A DNA stretch of 64,000 nt from Nostoc cf. commune SO-36. Its GTDB lineage: Bacteria > Cyanobacteriota > Cyanobacteriia > Cyanobacteriales > Nostocaceae. The position numbers and the translations under genes are program-made. The notes below the pieces were generated by a model, which searched no databases, was not told the DNA's origin, and saw only the letters and a list, made by a program, of their open reading frames with translations. The stretch lies in NCBI RefSeq assembly GCF_023734775.1, contig NZ_AP025732.1:1240001-1304000 (forward strand), written 5' to 3'. Shown here one piece after another: positions 47,336-55,929 of the stretch. Each line of letters begins with the position of its first letter. Position 1 is the stretch's first letter.

Positions 47336-48426
47336 AGCGCTGTTAGTAAGCGTTGGTTATCAAACTCTTCACGTACAGCAACCCGGAAAAAGCGATCGCC
47401 TAGTTCTTGAAAGCTGAGGCAATCGCGGATTAAAATCTGGTGATGCTTGAGTAATTGTTGCTGTAACTGCGAAGTTGATTTTTGAGACTCAACCAGTAAA
47501 AAGTTAGCAGCACTTGCATGGGGTTGCAATCCTGGTATTTCAGCCAAACCCTGAAAGAGTTGGTTTCGTGCAGGTGGTAGCCATGCCCAGGTTTGCTGTT
47601 GAAACTCTGTATCCTGGAGTGCAGCAATTGCCGCTGCTGCCGCGAGGGTGTTTACAGGCCAGGGGTCACGCCATAACTGCCATTTAGCTAGACAATCCGG
47701 GTGTGCGATCGCATATCCTAATCGCAGTCCTGGGAGACTGTAAAATTTGGTTAGCGATCGCAATACTACTAAATTTGCATATTCCTGTACCACCGGAATC
47801 AGGCTTTGTTCCTCATTGGGTGGCACAAAATCCATAAATGCTTCATCCACCACCACCAAAGCATATTGCTCCAGGTAAGGCAAAATAGACTCCCGCGAAA
47901 ATAGTTTTCCGGTTGGGTTATGGGGATTATTCAGCAATAGTCCTTTGTCCTTTGTCCTTTGTCCTTTGTCGTTTACTAATACTTCTCTACGAGAGGCTGT
48001 GCCAACGGCTTGGCTCAGTACAAGTGACCAATGACCAGTGACTAATGACAAAGGACACTCCAGCACTTTAGCGTTGTACGCTGCCAAGGTTCGGTAGTAA
48101 TCGCCAAAGGCTGGAGTGATTAAAATTGTCGCGGCTAATTGAGCTAATTCCCTACCTATCAAAGTGAGTAATTCTGCGGAGCCGTTACCCGGCAGAATCC
48201 ACTCAGGAGGCAATTGATGGAAGTGACTGAGAGCTAGTCTCAGTTCACTATAATTTGGGTCTGGATAGTGCTTAAGATTACCAATTTGGGACAGTATAGC
48301 AGCGATCGCGCTATTAGGAGGCCCCAATGGACTGATGCTAGCAGAAAAATCCAGAATAGCGTCAGGGGGACAGCCAGCCAGTGCTGCTGCCCAGGCTAAA
48401 TTTCCCCCGTGTGCAGGTTGCCGCAT
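47323..48426 (-). CDS. cobD: threonine-phosphate decarboxylase-like aminotransferase, repeat inserted
   Basis: CobD-type PLP enzymes make aminopropanol phosphate for cobalamin assembly. The 367-residue protein has HGGNLAWAAALAG (typical CobD start), ILDFSASISPLGPP, LNNPHNPTGK (substrate/PLP loop) and the PLP-Lys region VLRSLTKFYSLPGLRLGYAI. About 39 residues between CPLS and LLNNPHNPTG come from a 117-bp repeat (47940-48056) bounded by GTCCTTTGTC/GACAAAGGAC, which keeps the frame. The insert sits just before the active-site loop. Activity is therefore uncertain. HisC-like aminotransferase is an alternative. Confidence 0.75.
   Translation of the reverse strand: MRQPAHGGNLAWAAALAGCPPDAILDFSASISPLGPPNSAIAAILSQIGNLKHYPDPNYSELRLALSHFHQLPPEWILPGNGSAELLTLIGRELAQLAATILITPAFGDYYRTLAAYNAKVLECPLSLVTGHWSLVLSQAVGTASRREVLVNDKGQRTKDKGLLLNNPHNPTGKLFSRESILPYLEQYALVVVDEAFMDFVPPNEEQSLIPVVQEYANLVVLRSLTKFYSLPGLRLGYAIAHPDCLAKWQLWRDPWPVNTLAAAAAIAALQDTEFQQQTWAWLPPARNQLFQGLAEIPGLQPHASAANFLLVESQKSTSQLQQQLLKHHQILIRDCLSFQELGDRFFRVAVREEFDNQRLLTALSGE
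47940..48056. repeat. 117-bp repeat inserted in cobD
   Basis: Ends are GTCCTTTGTC and GACAAAGGAC. The left side is an STRR (TCCTTTG x4), the middle GCTTCTCTACGAG-like (ACTTCTCTACGAGAGGCTGT) and the right side GTGACCAATGACCAGTGACT. Its length is exactly 39 codons. Confidence 0.8.
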
Positions 48427-48452
48427 TGAAAAAGGGTTCCCGAAGACAGAAC

Positions 48453-48737
48453 CTATGCTTTTGGGGGTGCTACCTTTTCTCTAAACAGTTTTCCTGCCGA
48501 GAAGGCAGGAACCCTCGTAGCTGGAATTTCCATTTTTTCATTTGTTTTCGGGTTGCGACCTTCGCGGGCTTTACGTTCCCGTGATTCAAAAGAGCCAAAT
48601 CCTACCAACGTTACCTTATCACCAGAGGAAACTGCTTCAATAATCGTTTCCAAAGCGGCAGTTAAAACTGCATCCGCTTGTTTCTTGGTAACACTAGCCT
48701 TTTCAGCTACGGCATCAACTAATTCACCTTTGTTCAT
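48453..48737 (-). CDS. hup: HU family DNA-binding protein
   Basis: The 94-residue nucleoid protein has the full HU pattern: MNKGELVDAVAEKASVTKKQADAVL, the beta arm GFGSFESRERKAREGRNPKTNEKMEIPATRVPAFSAGKLFRE. It bends DNA and is required for normal heterocyst development in Nostoc relatives (hanA). AGGAG lies 8 bases before the ATG. It lies 26 bases upstream of cobD on the same strand. Confidence 0.95.
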   Translation of the reverse strand: MNKGELVDAVAEKASVTKKQADAVLTAALETIIEAVSSGDKVTLVGFGSFESRERKAREGRNPKTNEKMEIPATRVPAFSAGKLFREKVAPPKA

Positions 48738-49398
48738 GTCAAACTCCTGAAGGTTTACTTGAGATTTTTTACGGATGCGTTTTAGTGCATTTGTACTGAA
48801 ATCTCTGTTCGCGGAAATACAAAAATCATCCTTTGGGAGTATTTTTACTCAAAACGGCTGTACATCCCATCGGCTCGACTTTTCAATGAATCATTCTAAG
48901 GCGTTGTAGCCTGATGTGGATAGATGAAACCATTAATTTATATAGATTTCAGGATGTTTTGTAATATTAGGGTAATTATTCCACTAAAAACCACCCCAAA
49001 AGTAGGAAATAATACTTAGTAAATCCCGCGTAGGCGTGGCCGCCGCAGGCATCGCTAAGAAAACAGGGGAGTAGGGAGGTGAGAGATGGTTAGCATTTGT
49101 TGGGATTAATTACCGATGTTGAAGAATTATTGCTGATATTAAGCAATTTTTATGGAAATCGAAGCCTCAGATTCCCGATTTATCTAAAAAGTCGGGGGTT
49201 TTGTCTCGTTCCCAGCCTCCGACTGGGAATGCTGTCCTTGGGGCTGCCGCCTCCCTTGCTGGCGGCAGAGCCGCAATTGAAGTGCATTTCCAGCCCAGAG
49301 GCTGGAAACGAGATTTGAAAAGGTTTTCAGCTTACAGCAATTTGAGATTAAACCAGCCACAAATATCCTAGACTTGAAAAATGTAAAAAAGAAGATTA
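48738..49398. other. 660-bp spacer with GC-rich repeats
   Basis: The part near HU (48738-48960) is AT-rich and must hold its promoter. A GC-rich repeat with GTAGGCGTGGCCGCCGCAGG starts at about 49027. A palindromic element follows at 49204-49313. No gene is supported; a 73-codon frame at 49097 comes from the repeat. Confidence 0.5.
49204..49313. repeat. long imperfect palindromic element
   Basis: TCTCGTTCCCAGCCTCCGAC starts the left arm and GTCCAGCC-like GCATTTCCAGCCCAGAGGCT the right arm, forming a stem of about 29 bases with mismatches. The loop contains GGCTGCCGCCTCCC and GGCGGCAGAGCCGC, an inner hairpin. Confidence 0.65.
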
Positions 49399-49758
49399 TT
49401 AAGAAATGGCAGCATATTCAACGTCTGGGCTAATTTCTACAATCGCTTCACCTTGTCGCAGGTGTTCTAAAGCATCTGGAAATGTAGCCGTAAGAATCTG
49501 CCGGAGGTTACGATTTGTGACGTTGCCACAAGTTATCCAAAGGATTTGTGGAGGTGTCCCTAACCGACAAGCCAAATCAACAAAATCACTATCTTTTGTC
49601 ATAATCACTGCCAAAGCCTCACGGGCACAAACAAAGATTTCTACATCTTGAGCATCTCGCAAGCCCAAATCTTTTAAAGATGTAGCACTGACTCCAAAGG
49701 TGCTGGTTAGCCAAACTGCCAAGGTTGGAGGTAGTTGAGCATCTATCCAGATATTCAT
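49399..49758 (-). CDS. DUF5615 PIN-like toxin
   Basis: The 119-residue protein starts MNIWIDAQLPPTLAVWL with the conserved Asp of DUF5615, a PIN-like nuclease domain. It continues with ALAVIMTKDSDFVDLACRLG (second acidic site DSDF) and ILWITCGNVTN. Such proteins are toxins paired with DUF433 antitoxins. It overlaps the upstream antitoxin gene by 4 bases, so the pair is intact. The target is unknown. Confidence 0.8.
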   Translation of the reverse strand: MNIWIDAQLPPTLAVWLTSTFGVSATSLKDLGLRDAQDVEIFVCAREALAVIMTKDSDFVDLACRLGTPPQILWITCGNVTNRNLRQILTATFPDALEHLRQGEAIVEISPDVEYAAIS

Positions 49759-49985
49759 GCAGTCAATCGAGGAAAGTCTGTGCGCCGCGCTGCAAATAAC
49801 AGACAGGCTTGGATGTCTTCTGGTTCTAAATCAGGAAAATCCTCTAAAATTTCGGCTGAACTCACATTTTCAGCCAGCATCTCTAAAATATCACTTACAC
49901 GGATTCGCATTCCTCTAATACAGGGGCGACCTCCGCATTGCCCAGTATTTTGCGTAATTCGACTCATTAGGCTAGCTTTATTCAT
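49755..49985 (-). CDS. DUF433 antitoxin
   Basis: The 76-residue protein starts MNKASLMSRITQNTGQCGG and contains PCIRGMRIRVSDILEMLAEN, the DUF433 signature, and EDFPDLEPEDIQACLLFAAR. It is a helix-turn-helix-type antitoxin that should neutralise the downstream DUF5615 protein. A longer frame to 50060 covers Uma2 remnant DNA, so ATG 49985 is chosen. Confidence 0.8.
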   Translation of the reverse strand: MNKASLMSRITQNTGQCGGRPCIRGMRIRVSDILEMLAENVSSAEILEDFPDLEPEDIQACLLFAARRTDFPRLTA

Positions 49986-49989
49986 GGTT

Positions 49990-50275
49990 TTACTGTTTAC
50001 CACCAGAAATTTTTTGTTGCACCCAAGCCCGAAAAGCACAGGTAGTAGCAATTTCCCCATTTTTCTTCGCTTCTTGGATAAATCGAGGAATCTCCTTCAC
50101 TAACACGGTTTGAGTTTTCGTGTGGCATTTGTGGGGTCATAATTTCTATCGTTCCATTGTCATAAGCAAATCGGGAATTACGTTCTGAACCCATTTCAGC
50201 CAGCATGGTTTTAAATGTCTGCCAGCTGATGTTGTGGAGTAAAACCCTGTTTTCTGCGGATGTTGTTGCCACCAT
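49990..50275 (-). pseudogene. Uma2-family remnant with internal deletion
   Basis: The N-terminal part MVATTSAENRVLLHNISWQT and DNGTIEIMTPQMPHENSNR is typical of the Uma2 (DUF820) family. After an out-of-frame join the sequence reads VLVKEIPRFIQEAKKNGE and ends FRAWVQQKIS, the usual C-terminus. The catalytic middle (PD-(D/E)xK) is missing. I read this as a Uma2 gene that lost most of its centre. Confidence 0.7.
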
Positions 50276-50386
50276 AGTTCAGTTCTCCGCAACAAACTTT
50301 TTCGAGTACTGTACCCCTTAATATTACTGTTAAGGCTGAACGTAAGAAAGCGATATGATCGAAACAACTACTAGGGGTGATAGATT

Positions 50387-51007
50387 ATGACTCAAGCCAT
50401 ACCAAAACTAGTAACCTTTGAAGATTTTGCAGCGTGGCGACCCGAAGGTGGAAGATATGAATTACATGATGGAGTGATTGTTGAAATGGCACAACCAGTA
50501 GGAGACCATGAGGATGTTGTTGGGTTTTTGGTTGAAAAAATTGCTGTTGAGTACGTTCGTAATGGTCTACCTTATACAATCCCCAAAACTGCGCTGATAA
50601 AACCAACTAATTCGGAATCTGGTTACTCCCCAGATGTGCTATTACTCAATCGCCCTAATTTAATAAATGAGCCGTTATGGAAAAAAGAATCAACTGTAAG
50701 CCTTGCAGCATCAATTCCCTTAGTAGTTGAGGTAGTTAGTACCAACTGGGATGATGACTATTACACAAAACAGGGTAAGTATGAGGGTATTGGAATTCCT
50801 GAATACTGGGTTGTAGATTATCTCGGTCTAGGCGCTAAAAAGTTCACTGGCAACCCTAAACAGCCTACTATATCGATTTATCAATTAATCGATGGTGAAT
50901 ACCAAGTTACTCAATTTAGAGGCACTGAGCGCATCGTCTCGCCTACTTTTCCAGAATTGAATTTAACAGCCGAACAGATTTTTCAAGCTGGAGGTATACC
51001 AACATAA
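50387..51007 (+). CDS. Uma2-family putative restriction-like endonuclease
   Basis: The 206-residue protein is of the very abundant cyanobacterial Uma2 (DUF820) family with a PD-(D/E)xK fold. It has the start TFEDFAAWRPEGGRYELHDGVIVEM and the active-site elements GYSPDVLLLN, PLVVEVVSTNW and EYWVVDYLG. Many such genes are linked to transposons; biological function is unsettled. It is intact. The spacer before the remnant (50276-50386) has no extra feature. Confidence 0.8.
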   Translation: MTQAIPKLVTFEDFAAWRPEGGRYELHDGVIVEMAQPVGDHEDVVGFLVEKIAVEYVRNGLPYTIPKTALIKPTNSESGYSPDVLLLNRPNLINEPLWKKESTVSLAASIPLVVEVVSTNWDDDYYTKQGKYEGIGIPEYWVVDYLGLGAKKFTGNPKQPTISIYQLIDGEYQVTQFRGTERIVSPTFPELNLTAEQIFQAGGIPT

Positions 51008-51065
51008 CTACAACCATAGTTGCTGTTTTACACTATTAAATAATCTCAGTTAAAGAGGCGTAAGT

Positions 51066-51354
51066 ATGAAAATTAAAGAACAACTTATCGAAGAAATCGA
51101 ATCAGCACCAGATGCACTTTTGACTGAAACACTTAATTTTTTACGTTTTTTGAAAACAAAGCAAAACCAAGTGCAACACACAACATAAAGTAGAGTTTGC
51201 TAGTCAGACTACTGTTAATTCCACAGGAAACTCACTTCTAGAACATTTGAAAACTATAGGTACTTGGGAAGGTGATGACTTAGAGGAGTGTCTGAAGCTA
51301 GTAATTGCTAGCCGTGGTCAAGCAGAGTTTAATGAAGATAATCCTTTTGAATAA
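51066..51354 (+). pseudogene. broken VapB/DUF2281-type antitoxin
   Basis: The frame starts MKIKEQLIEEIESAPDALLT and stops after 40 codons (TAA at 51186). The next frame carries HKVEFASQTTVNSTGNSLLE and ends FNEDNPFE, the normal C-terminus of this antitoxin. The two parts join by a single-base shift near 51165-51185. The stop overlaps the toxin ATG (TAATG). Confidence 0.75.
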
Positions 51355-51803
51355 TGTACCTAATCGATACAAATCACTGTAGTCTAGCTATTTTAGGTAA
51401 TCTCAATATATTAAATCGCCTTGTTGAGGTTGAAAACAGTCTAGTTTCAACTTGTGTCATTGTGCAGGGAGAATTAATAGATATGGCAACACGTTCTCAA
51501 AGGCAACAAAGTAATTTAACATTAGTACAAAATTTTATTAGAGGTATTTATATTTACAATATTGATTAGCAAACTGCTAATACTTATGGTCAACTAAAAG
51601 CTGCTTTATTCAATCAATTTGCACCAAAAGAAAAAAGCAAGCGCAGAAGAACTAAAATAACTGATTTAGGTTTTGGTGAAAATGACTTATGGATTGCTTC
51701 TATTGCTCTGCAACAGAATCTCACCATTGTCTCAGCCGATAGCGACTTTCAGCGTATTCAACAAGTCACAACATTATCTGTTGAATCTTGGCTGACAATC
51801 TGA
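51354..51803 (+). pseudogene. broken PIN-domain (VapC-like) toxin
   Basis: The frame starts MYLIDTNHCSLAILGN, the PIN motif with the first Asp. It hits TAG at 51567-51569 and then continues in the same frame with QTANTYGQLKAALFNQFAPK, the second acidic motif GENDLWIASIALQQ and SADSDFQRI, ending at TGA 51801. All PIN acidic residues are still readable; only the stop breaks it. With the antitoxin also broken, the module is dead. Confidence 0.8.
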
Positions 51804-51867
51804 AAACTCATATTTTTTTAAATCTTTTTATTAGGATATTAGAACTGAAATTCACACACCAAATGTT

Positions 51868-52443
51868 TTACCAAATTCGTTGTATGTTGAGTACAAAACC
51901 AAGTAAAATATTTTCCCCAGAAATAGTTTGAGGAAATTTTAAAACTTCTACATCTTGTCCTGGACGATAAATTTCTACTTCCTGTTTTTTCCGGTTAATC
52001 AACCAACCTAGACGACAACCATTTTCGATATACTCTTGCATCTTATTCTGAGTTTTTTTCAAGCTGTCATTAGGCGAAAGTATCTCAATTACAAAATCAG
52101 GACATAAGGGAATAAATTTTTCTTTTTGTTCTTTAGTCAAAGCATCCCAACGAGATTTTTCCACCCAAGAAACATCTGGAGAACGGTCAGCCCCTGAAGG
52201 TAAAGTAAATCCAGTTGATGAATCAAAAACTTCGCCCAATTGATTTTGGTCGTTCCAGAACCATATTTGAGCGTTAATAGTAGAATTACTTTTTCCTGTT
52301 TCTCCTCCCGTAGGTGGCATTATAATCAACTCTCCTTGGGCATTGCGTTCTAATTTTAAATCGGGGTTTTCTTTACACAATTCATAAAACTGTTCTCTTG
52401 TCAGTTTAATTATAGAATTGAGGTTTAATGTAAGTGCTGTCAT
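51868..52443 (-). CDS. Uma2-family putative endonuclease
   Basis: The 191-residue Uma2 (DUF820) protein has RNAQGELIIMPPTGGETGKSN, the active-site region SPDVSWVEKSRWDAL, PDFVIEILSPND, and NGCRLGWLINRK, complete PD-(D/E)xK elements. It is the second intact Uma2 gene here and faces away from the dead toxin-antitoxin module. Confidence 0.8.
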   Translation of the reverse strand: MTALTLNLNSIIKLTREQFYELCKENPDLKLERNAQGELIIMPPTGGETGKSNSTINAQIWFWNDQNQLGEVFDSSTGFTLPSGADRSPDVSWVEKSRWDALTKEQKEKFIPLCPDFVIEILSPNDSLKKTQNKMQEYIENGCRLGWLINRKKQEVEIYRPGQDVEVLKFPQTISGENILLGFVLNIQRIW

Positions 52444-52569
52444 AAGACTATTTACCGTTTTTGTTAGCTGATTGGGCTACAAATCTATATCTATATATTC
52501 CAAGGGCTTTCTCGGCAATTATACCAACACCATCTGTTGCGCTTAGTAACACCCCAGAATGAAGATAAA

Positions 52570-52701
52570 GCGATGTGCAACTTATTCTTAAAACCCCTCT
52601 CCAAACCTCTCCCCGAAACGGAGAGAGGCTTTGATTCTTGCTCCCCTTCCCTACCAGGGAAGGGGTTGGGGGTTAGGTTTGAGAGTAAAGTTGCACATCG
52701 C
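52570..52701. repeat. MITE-like repeat, copy 2
   Basis: A perfect 14-bp inverted end (GCGATGTGCAACTT ... AAGTTGCACATCGC) encloses the same interior as 12540-12658, inverted: CTCTCCCCGAAACGGAGAGA, AGGGAAGGGGTTGGGGG and TTAGGTTTGAGAG. No coding potential. Length 132 bp. Confidence 0.8.
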
Positions 52702-52769
52702 CTAATATAAGTTATTTTCACTCTTCTCTACCCTGTAGCCCACCCCACAATAAATAGTTGTATATTTTT

Positions 52770-52961
52770 TTATTTGGAAGTCCCTAATAAATGTTTACCG
52801 GAAGCAACAATTCTAGTACGAATTTGCTGCAAACGTTCTCCCAATGGGATTTTATTTGCAGAGTTTTTCAAACCAAGAAATTCAACAAAATATAAAACTT
52901 CCTCTTGTTTGTCTTGTGGAAGAGAACGCCACTTTGTTAATAATTCTTGTTCTGAAGTCAT
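52770..52961 (-). CDS. orphan DUF2281-type antitoxin-like protein
   Basis: The 63-residue helical protein has LPQDKQEEVLYFVEFLGLK, as in DUF2281/VapB-like antitoxins. No toxin gene follows; only the MITE-like repeat lies downstream. It may be a leftover half of a module or a solitary regulator. Confidence 0.6.
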   Translation of the reverse strand: MTSEQELLTKWRSLPQDKQEEVLYFVEFLGLKNSANKIPLGERLQQIRTRIVASGKHLLGTSK

Positions 52962-53048
52962 TAGTATTTACCCAGTATTATTACTTCTATTGTGATTGGA
53001 TATTTTTATTGTAGAATGACATTTAAATTAATTCTACTTGTGAACAAG

Positions 53049-53081
53049 AAGACCCCCGACTTCTTTAAGAAGTCGGGGGTC
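53049..53081. terminator. 14-bp hairpin downstream of pilQ
   Basis: AGACCCCCGACTTC pairs with GAAGTCGGGGGTCT around TTTAA. It lies between the convergent end of pilQ (minus strand) and the antitoxin-like gene. No T run follows, so factor-dependent or repeat function is possible. Confidence 0.6.
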
Positions 53082-53122
53082 TAAGCCGTTGCCAAAGGTA
53101 ACTTACCTGCTCATTATCCTTA

Positions 53123-55669
53123 TTACCTGCCAGGAGTCTTCAGCCCCCGACGTTCAAGGATTTGCCGCACTTCTGGGCTGGGATTGTAGTTATAACCATA
53201 GGAGGAGTTCTCTGTATCATCCATAATTTGAGGTGTGAGTAACACAATCACCTCATTGCGCTGGTTCTGTCTGTTTGTACTTCTAAACAGCGAACCAATT
53301 AGCGGAAGATCGCCTAAGATAGGAATTTTAGAGACAGTTGTCCTGTCTGAATCTTGGATAATACCTGAGAGAATCAGCGTTTGACCATCTCTCAAGCGAA
53401 TCGAGCCAGAATTAAGAGAGCGCTCCGATACCAAGAATATTTGTTGGCTACCGCCTCCTCCAACGTTGATAGTAGCTGGAGCTTGGGGTGCTTTGACAAC
53501 AGGAGCTACCGATAGAGAGACAAAACCGTTATCATCAATCCGCTCAACTTTGACAGCTAAGGTTAAACCTACTCTATCTTTTTCTGCTGAAATCGTTTCT
53601 GTAGCAAGATTCGCATCGCGAACTATTTCCCTTTTAATATTGCCTACCACTTCCTGAGTCAGGTTGACATTAGCGGTTTGACCTTCTTGGACAATTAAGG
53701 TCGGGTCAGTCAAAATCTTGGCGTTGCCATTTGTAATCTGAGCTTGCAAATTAGCGAGAAGACGTTTGGGGAACTGGTACAGAGATGGTAGAGCAGCTGT
53801 TGCTGTTCCGAGAATTCCTGGTGCGAACGTAGTAACTCTAGTGGCTGGAGTACCAGGAGTAGCAGGAACGGCAGGAACAAGCACATTACCTTGTGCATCA
53901 AGAACAGCAGGAACAGCAGCAGTACCAGGAACGGCAGGAGTATTTGTAATAGTAGTTACATTTGGTGTCCCCTGGGTAATGTCTGTGAAACCCCCTTGGA
54001 ACGGATTTTGTGAAACCCCCGCTTGACGGTTAAAGAATGATTCAGTCCCTCCTGGTACATCAGTTACTAACTGCCCGTCCACAATTGTTCTATTGCCTAC
54101 CCCAGTTCCTGGAATAGGAGTGGAGTTATTTAAATCTAGGAAGGTATTACCACCACTATAAGGATTAGCAGTAACAGGTGTACCACCACTTAGATTGTTT
54201 GCTACTTCAGCTCTTGTAGCTGGTCTGGAACCACCAAAATTCAGAGATGCAGCACCGCCATCATTTGTAAAGTAGTTGTTACCAACCCCAAAGGAAAAGC
54301 TAGTGTTGTAGTCTTGGGTGTTCAAGAGGTTAACATCGATAATCTTAACGTTAACTACCACTTGACGACGGCGGATATCAAGCTGAGTTAGTTGAGCCAT
54401 CGCCATCTCAACTAGGCGGGGAGGGCCTATTAAGGTTAGAGCATTTGTGCGCTCATCCCCTAATGCCTGTAAACCTCTCAGTAGTGGGTTAGAGTCTGTA
54501 AAATTAACACGTTGAGTTTCAACTCTGGTTTCTGTAGTAGTCTGAGTTTGGGTGATAGGCGTAGCTCCAGCCCCAACAGGCACAGCATTAACACTGGTAA
54601 CTTGTCGTTCACGGCTGACGGCACTTTCTGCCCCTAAGCCGACCAAAAAATTCAGGGCGACTCCCACCGTTACCTGATTAAGTCGCAGGCTACGCATAAC
54701 CATGTCACGGGTGGAATTAGGTAATTTTGGCCCAACAAAAACTGTGCGATTACTGCGGTTAGCTTCCAAACCACTTAGGCGCAAGACGTAGTTAAACACA
54801 TCTTGTACTGGCTCGTTTTCTATATCTAGGGAGATTGTTTGAGAGGTTCCTTGTGCGTTAGCAGCTCCACCTTGCTTATCTCCAGTAGCTTGCTCACCTC
54901 CGATATAAGCCAGATTCAAATTAGCAGCACGGGCAAGCAGTGACAAAACCTCACGCACCGGCGCATCTCGCAGCACTAAACGGGGTACACGTTCCTGACT
55001 TCCTAAGTCAATGGTGCTAGGAGAAGCATCAGTATTAGAGATGGCAATATCTCCCACTGGTGGCGCGACGGCTCTAGGTAAGAAAGCTGGAGCCTGACTC
55101 ACAGGTTGACCTGGCCCCGCAGCTTGTGCAGGTTGCCCGTTAATGGTGATTTCCGGGTTAGGAACGAGAACCCCTGAATTTTGACCAGATTGGGCTGGAG
55201 TCGTAACAGGCGGTGCTGTGGATGTTGGCGCTGTTGGCGTTGGTGCTGATGCTATAGTGCCAGCAGATGGGCTAAAGCTGAGTGTAATTCCATTTTGCGA
55301 TCGCACCACAGGTTGACTGCTAGGTACGTTGTTATTGCCAGTTACCGTTACTCGGATACTATTGGCATCAAGCTGATTAATCTCAACAGATGCAATTCCT
55401 GGTGCTGGGCTATCTTGCCGAAAGCTATTACCTTGTGGTAATCGTAATTGAGTATTGATAATATCTGCGACTAAAGCCTTACCTCTTTTTGTAGTGAAAA
55501 CTTGGGGACGCGACCCAGAAGAAGTTTTCAACGCAACGCTAATTCCACCATTAACTGGATTTAACTGGACATTAGTAACTTGACTAAGTTGTGCCCAAAC
55601 TGGTTGAGCTGCCAGAAATACAAAAGCGGCACTACCTAAAATAAAACTATTACCGTGAAGCTGTTTCAC
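53123..55669 (-). CDS. pilQ: type IV pilus secretin PilQ
   Basis: PilQ forms the outer-membrane channel for the type IV pilus (motility, DNA uptake, hormogonium gliding). The 848-residue protein has a signal peptide (ending VWAQ), an AMIN domain (about residues 30-130: VTNVQLNPVNGGISVALK), a Pro/Thr/Ala-rich linker and secretin N0/N1 domains (VPRLVLRDAPVREVLSLLAR). The C-terminal secretin domain has LLANLQAQITNGNAKIL, SGSIRLRDGQTLILSGII and the end VIVLLTPQIMDDTE. It is the last gene of the pilMNO cluster but separated from pilO by 260 bases of repeat DNA. Confidence 0.92.
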   Translation of the reverse strand: MKQLHGNSFILGSAAFVFLAAQPVWAQLSQVTNVQLNPVNGGISVALKTSSGSRPQVFTTKRGKALVADIINTQLRLPQGNSFRQDSPAPGIASVEINQLDANSIRVTVTGNNNVPSSQPVVRSQNGITLSFSPSAGTIASAPTPTAPTSTAPPVTTPAQSGQNSGVLVPNPEITINGQPAQAAGPGQPVSQAPAFLPRAVAPPVGDIAISNTDASPSTIDLGSQERVPRLVLRDAPVREVLSLLARAANLNLAYIGGEQATGDKQGGAANAQGTSQTISLDIENEPVQDVFNYVLRLSGLEANRSNRTVFVGPKLPNSTRDMVMRSLRLNQVTVGVALNFLVGLGAESAVSRERQVTSVNAVPVGAGATPITQTQTTTETRVETQRVNFTDSNPLLRGLQALGDERTNALTLIGPPRLVEMAMAQLTQLDIRRRQVVVNVKIIDVNLLNTQDYNTSFSFGVGNNYFTNDGGAASLNFGGSRPATRAEVANNLSGGTPVTANPYSGGNTFLDLNNSTPIPGTGVGNRTIVDGQLVTDVPGGTESFFNRQAGVSQNPFQGGFTDITQGTPNVTTITNTPAVPGTAAVPAVLDAQGNVLVPAVPATPGTPATRVTTFAPGILGTATAALPSLYQFPKRLLANLQAQITNGNAKILTDPTLIVQEGQTANVNLTQEVVGNIKREIVRDANLATETISAEKDRVGLTLAVKVERIDDNGFVSLSVAPVVKAPQAPATINVGGGGSQQIFLVSERSLNSGSIRLRDGQTLILSGIIQDSDRTTVSKIPILGDLPLIGSLFRSTNRQNQRNEVIVLLTPQIMDDTENSSYGYNYNPSPEVRQILERRGLKTPGR

Positions 55670-55929
55670 AGTTCATTCCTCACCTTATAAAACCTTGTTT
55701 ACAAACAATTTTGAGTAGTTCCGACGGTTAAGAACCGCACGCCAGGTGCTACTCTGCGGGAACGAGTCGGGCATTGCCCGCCCAAGGCACTGGCTCGTCT
55801 ACACAAACAAAACCCACCTCCGTAGGTTTCATCAAACCCTCAATTTTCCCTTAGTCCGCGGAGGCGGACTTTGCCTGTGTAGCCGCGAATTCTATTCGCC
55901 CTTGGTTATTCGCCCTGGCTCTAAGTTCA
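55670..55929. repeat. GC-rich repeat cluster between pilO and pilQ
   Basis: Contains GTGCTACTCTGCGGGAACGA, GGCATTGCCCGCCC, CCACCTCCGTAGGTTTC and AGTCCGCGGAGGCGGACT, the last a palindrome followed by TTTGCCTGTGTAGCCGCGAA. These look like a composite of palindromic Nostoc repeats. No gene, and no pilP. It may hold the pilQ promoter. Confidence 0.6.

Noticed and set aside
49097..49318. 73-codon frame
   Set aside because: Formed by the palindromic element at 49204-49313.
53466..54026. Plus-strand frames opposite pilQ
   Set aside because: Shadows of the Pro/Ala/Thr-rich pilQ coding strand.
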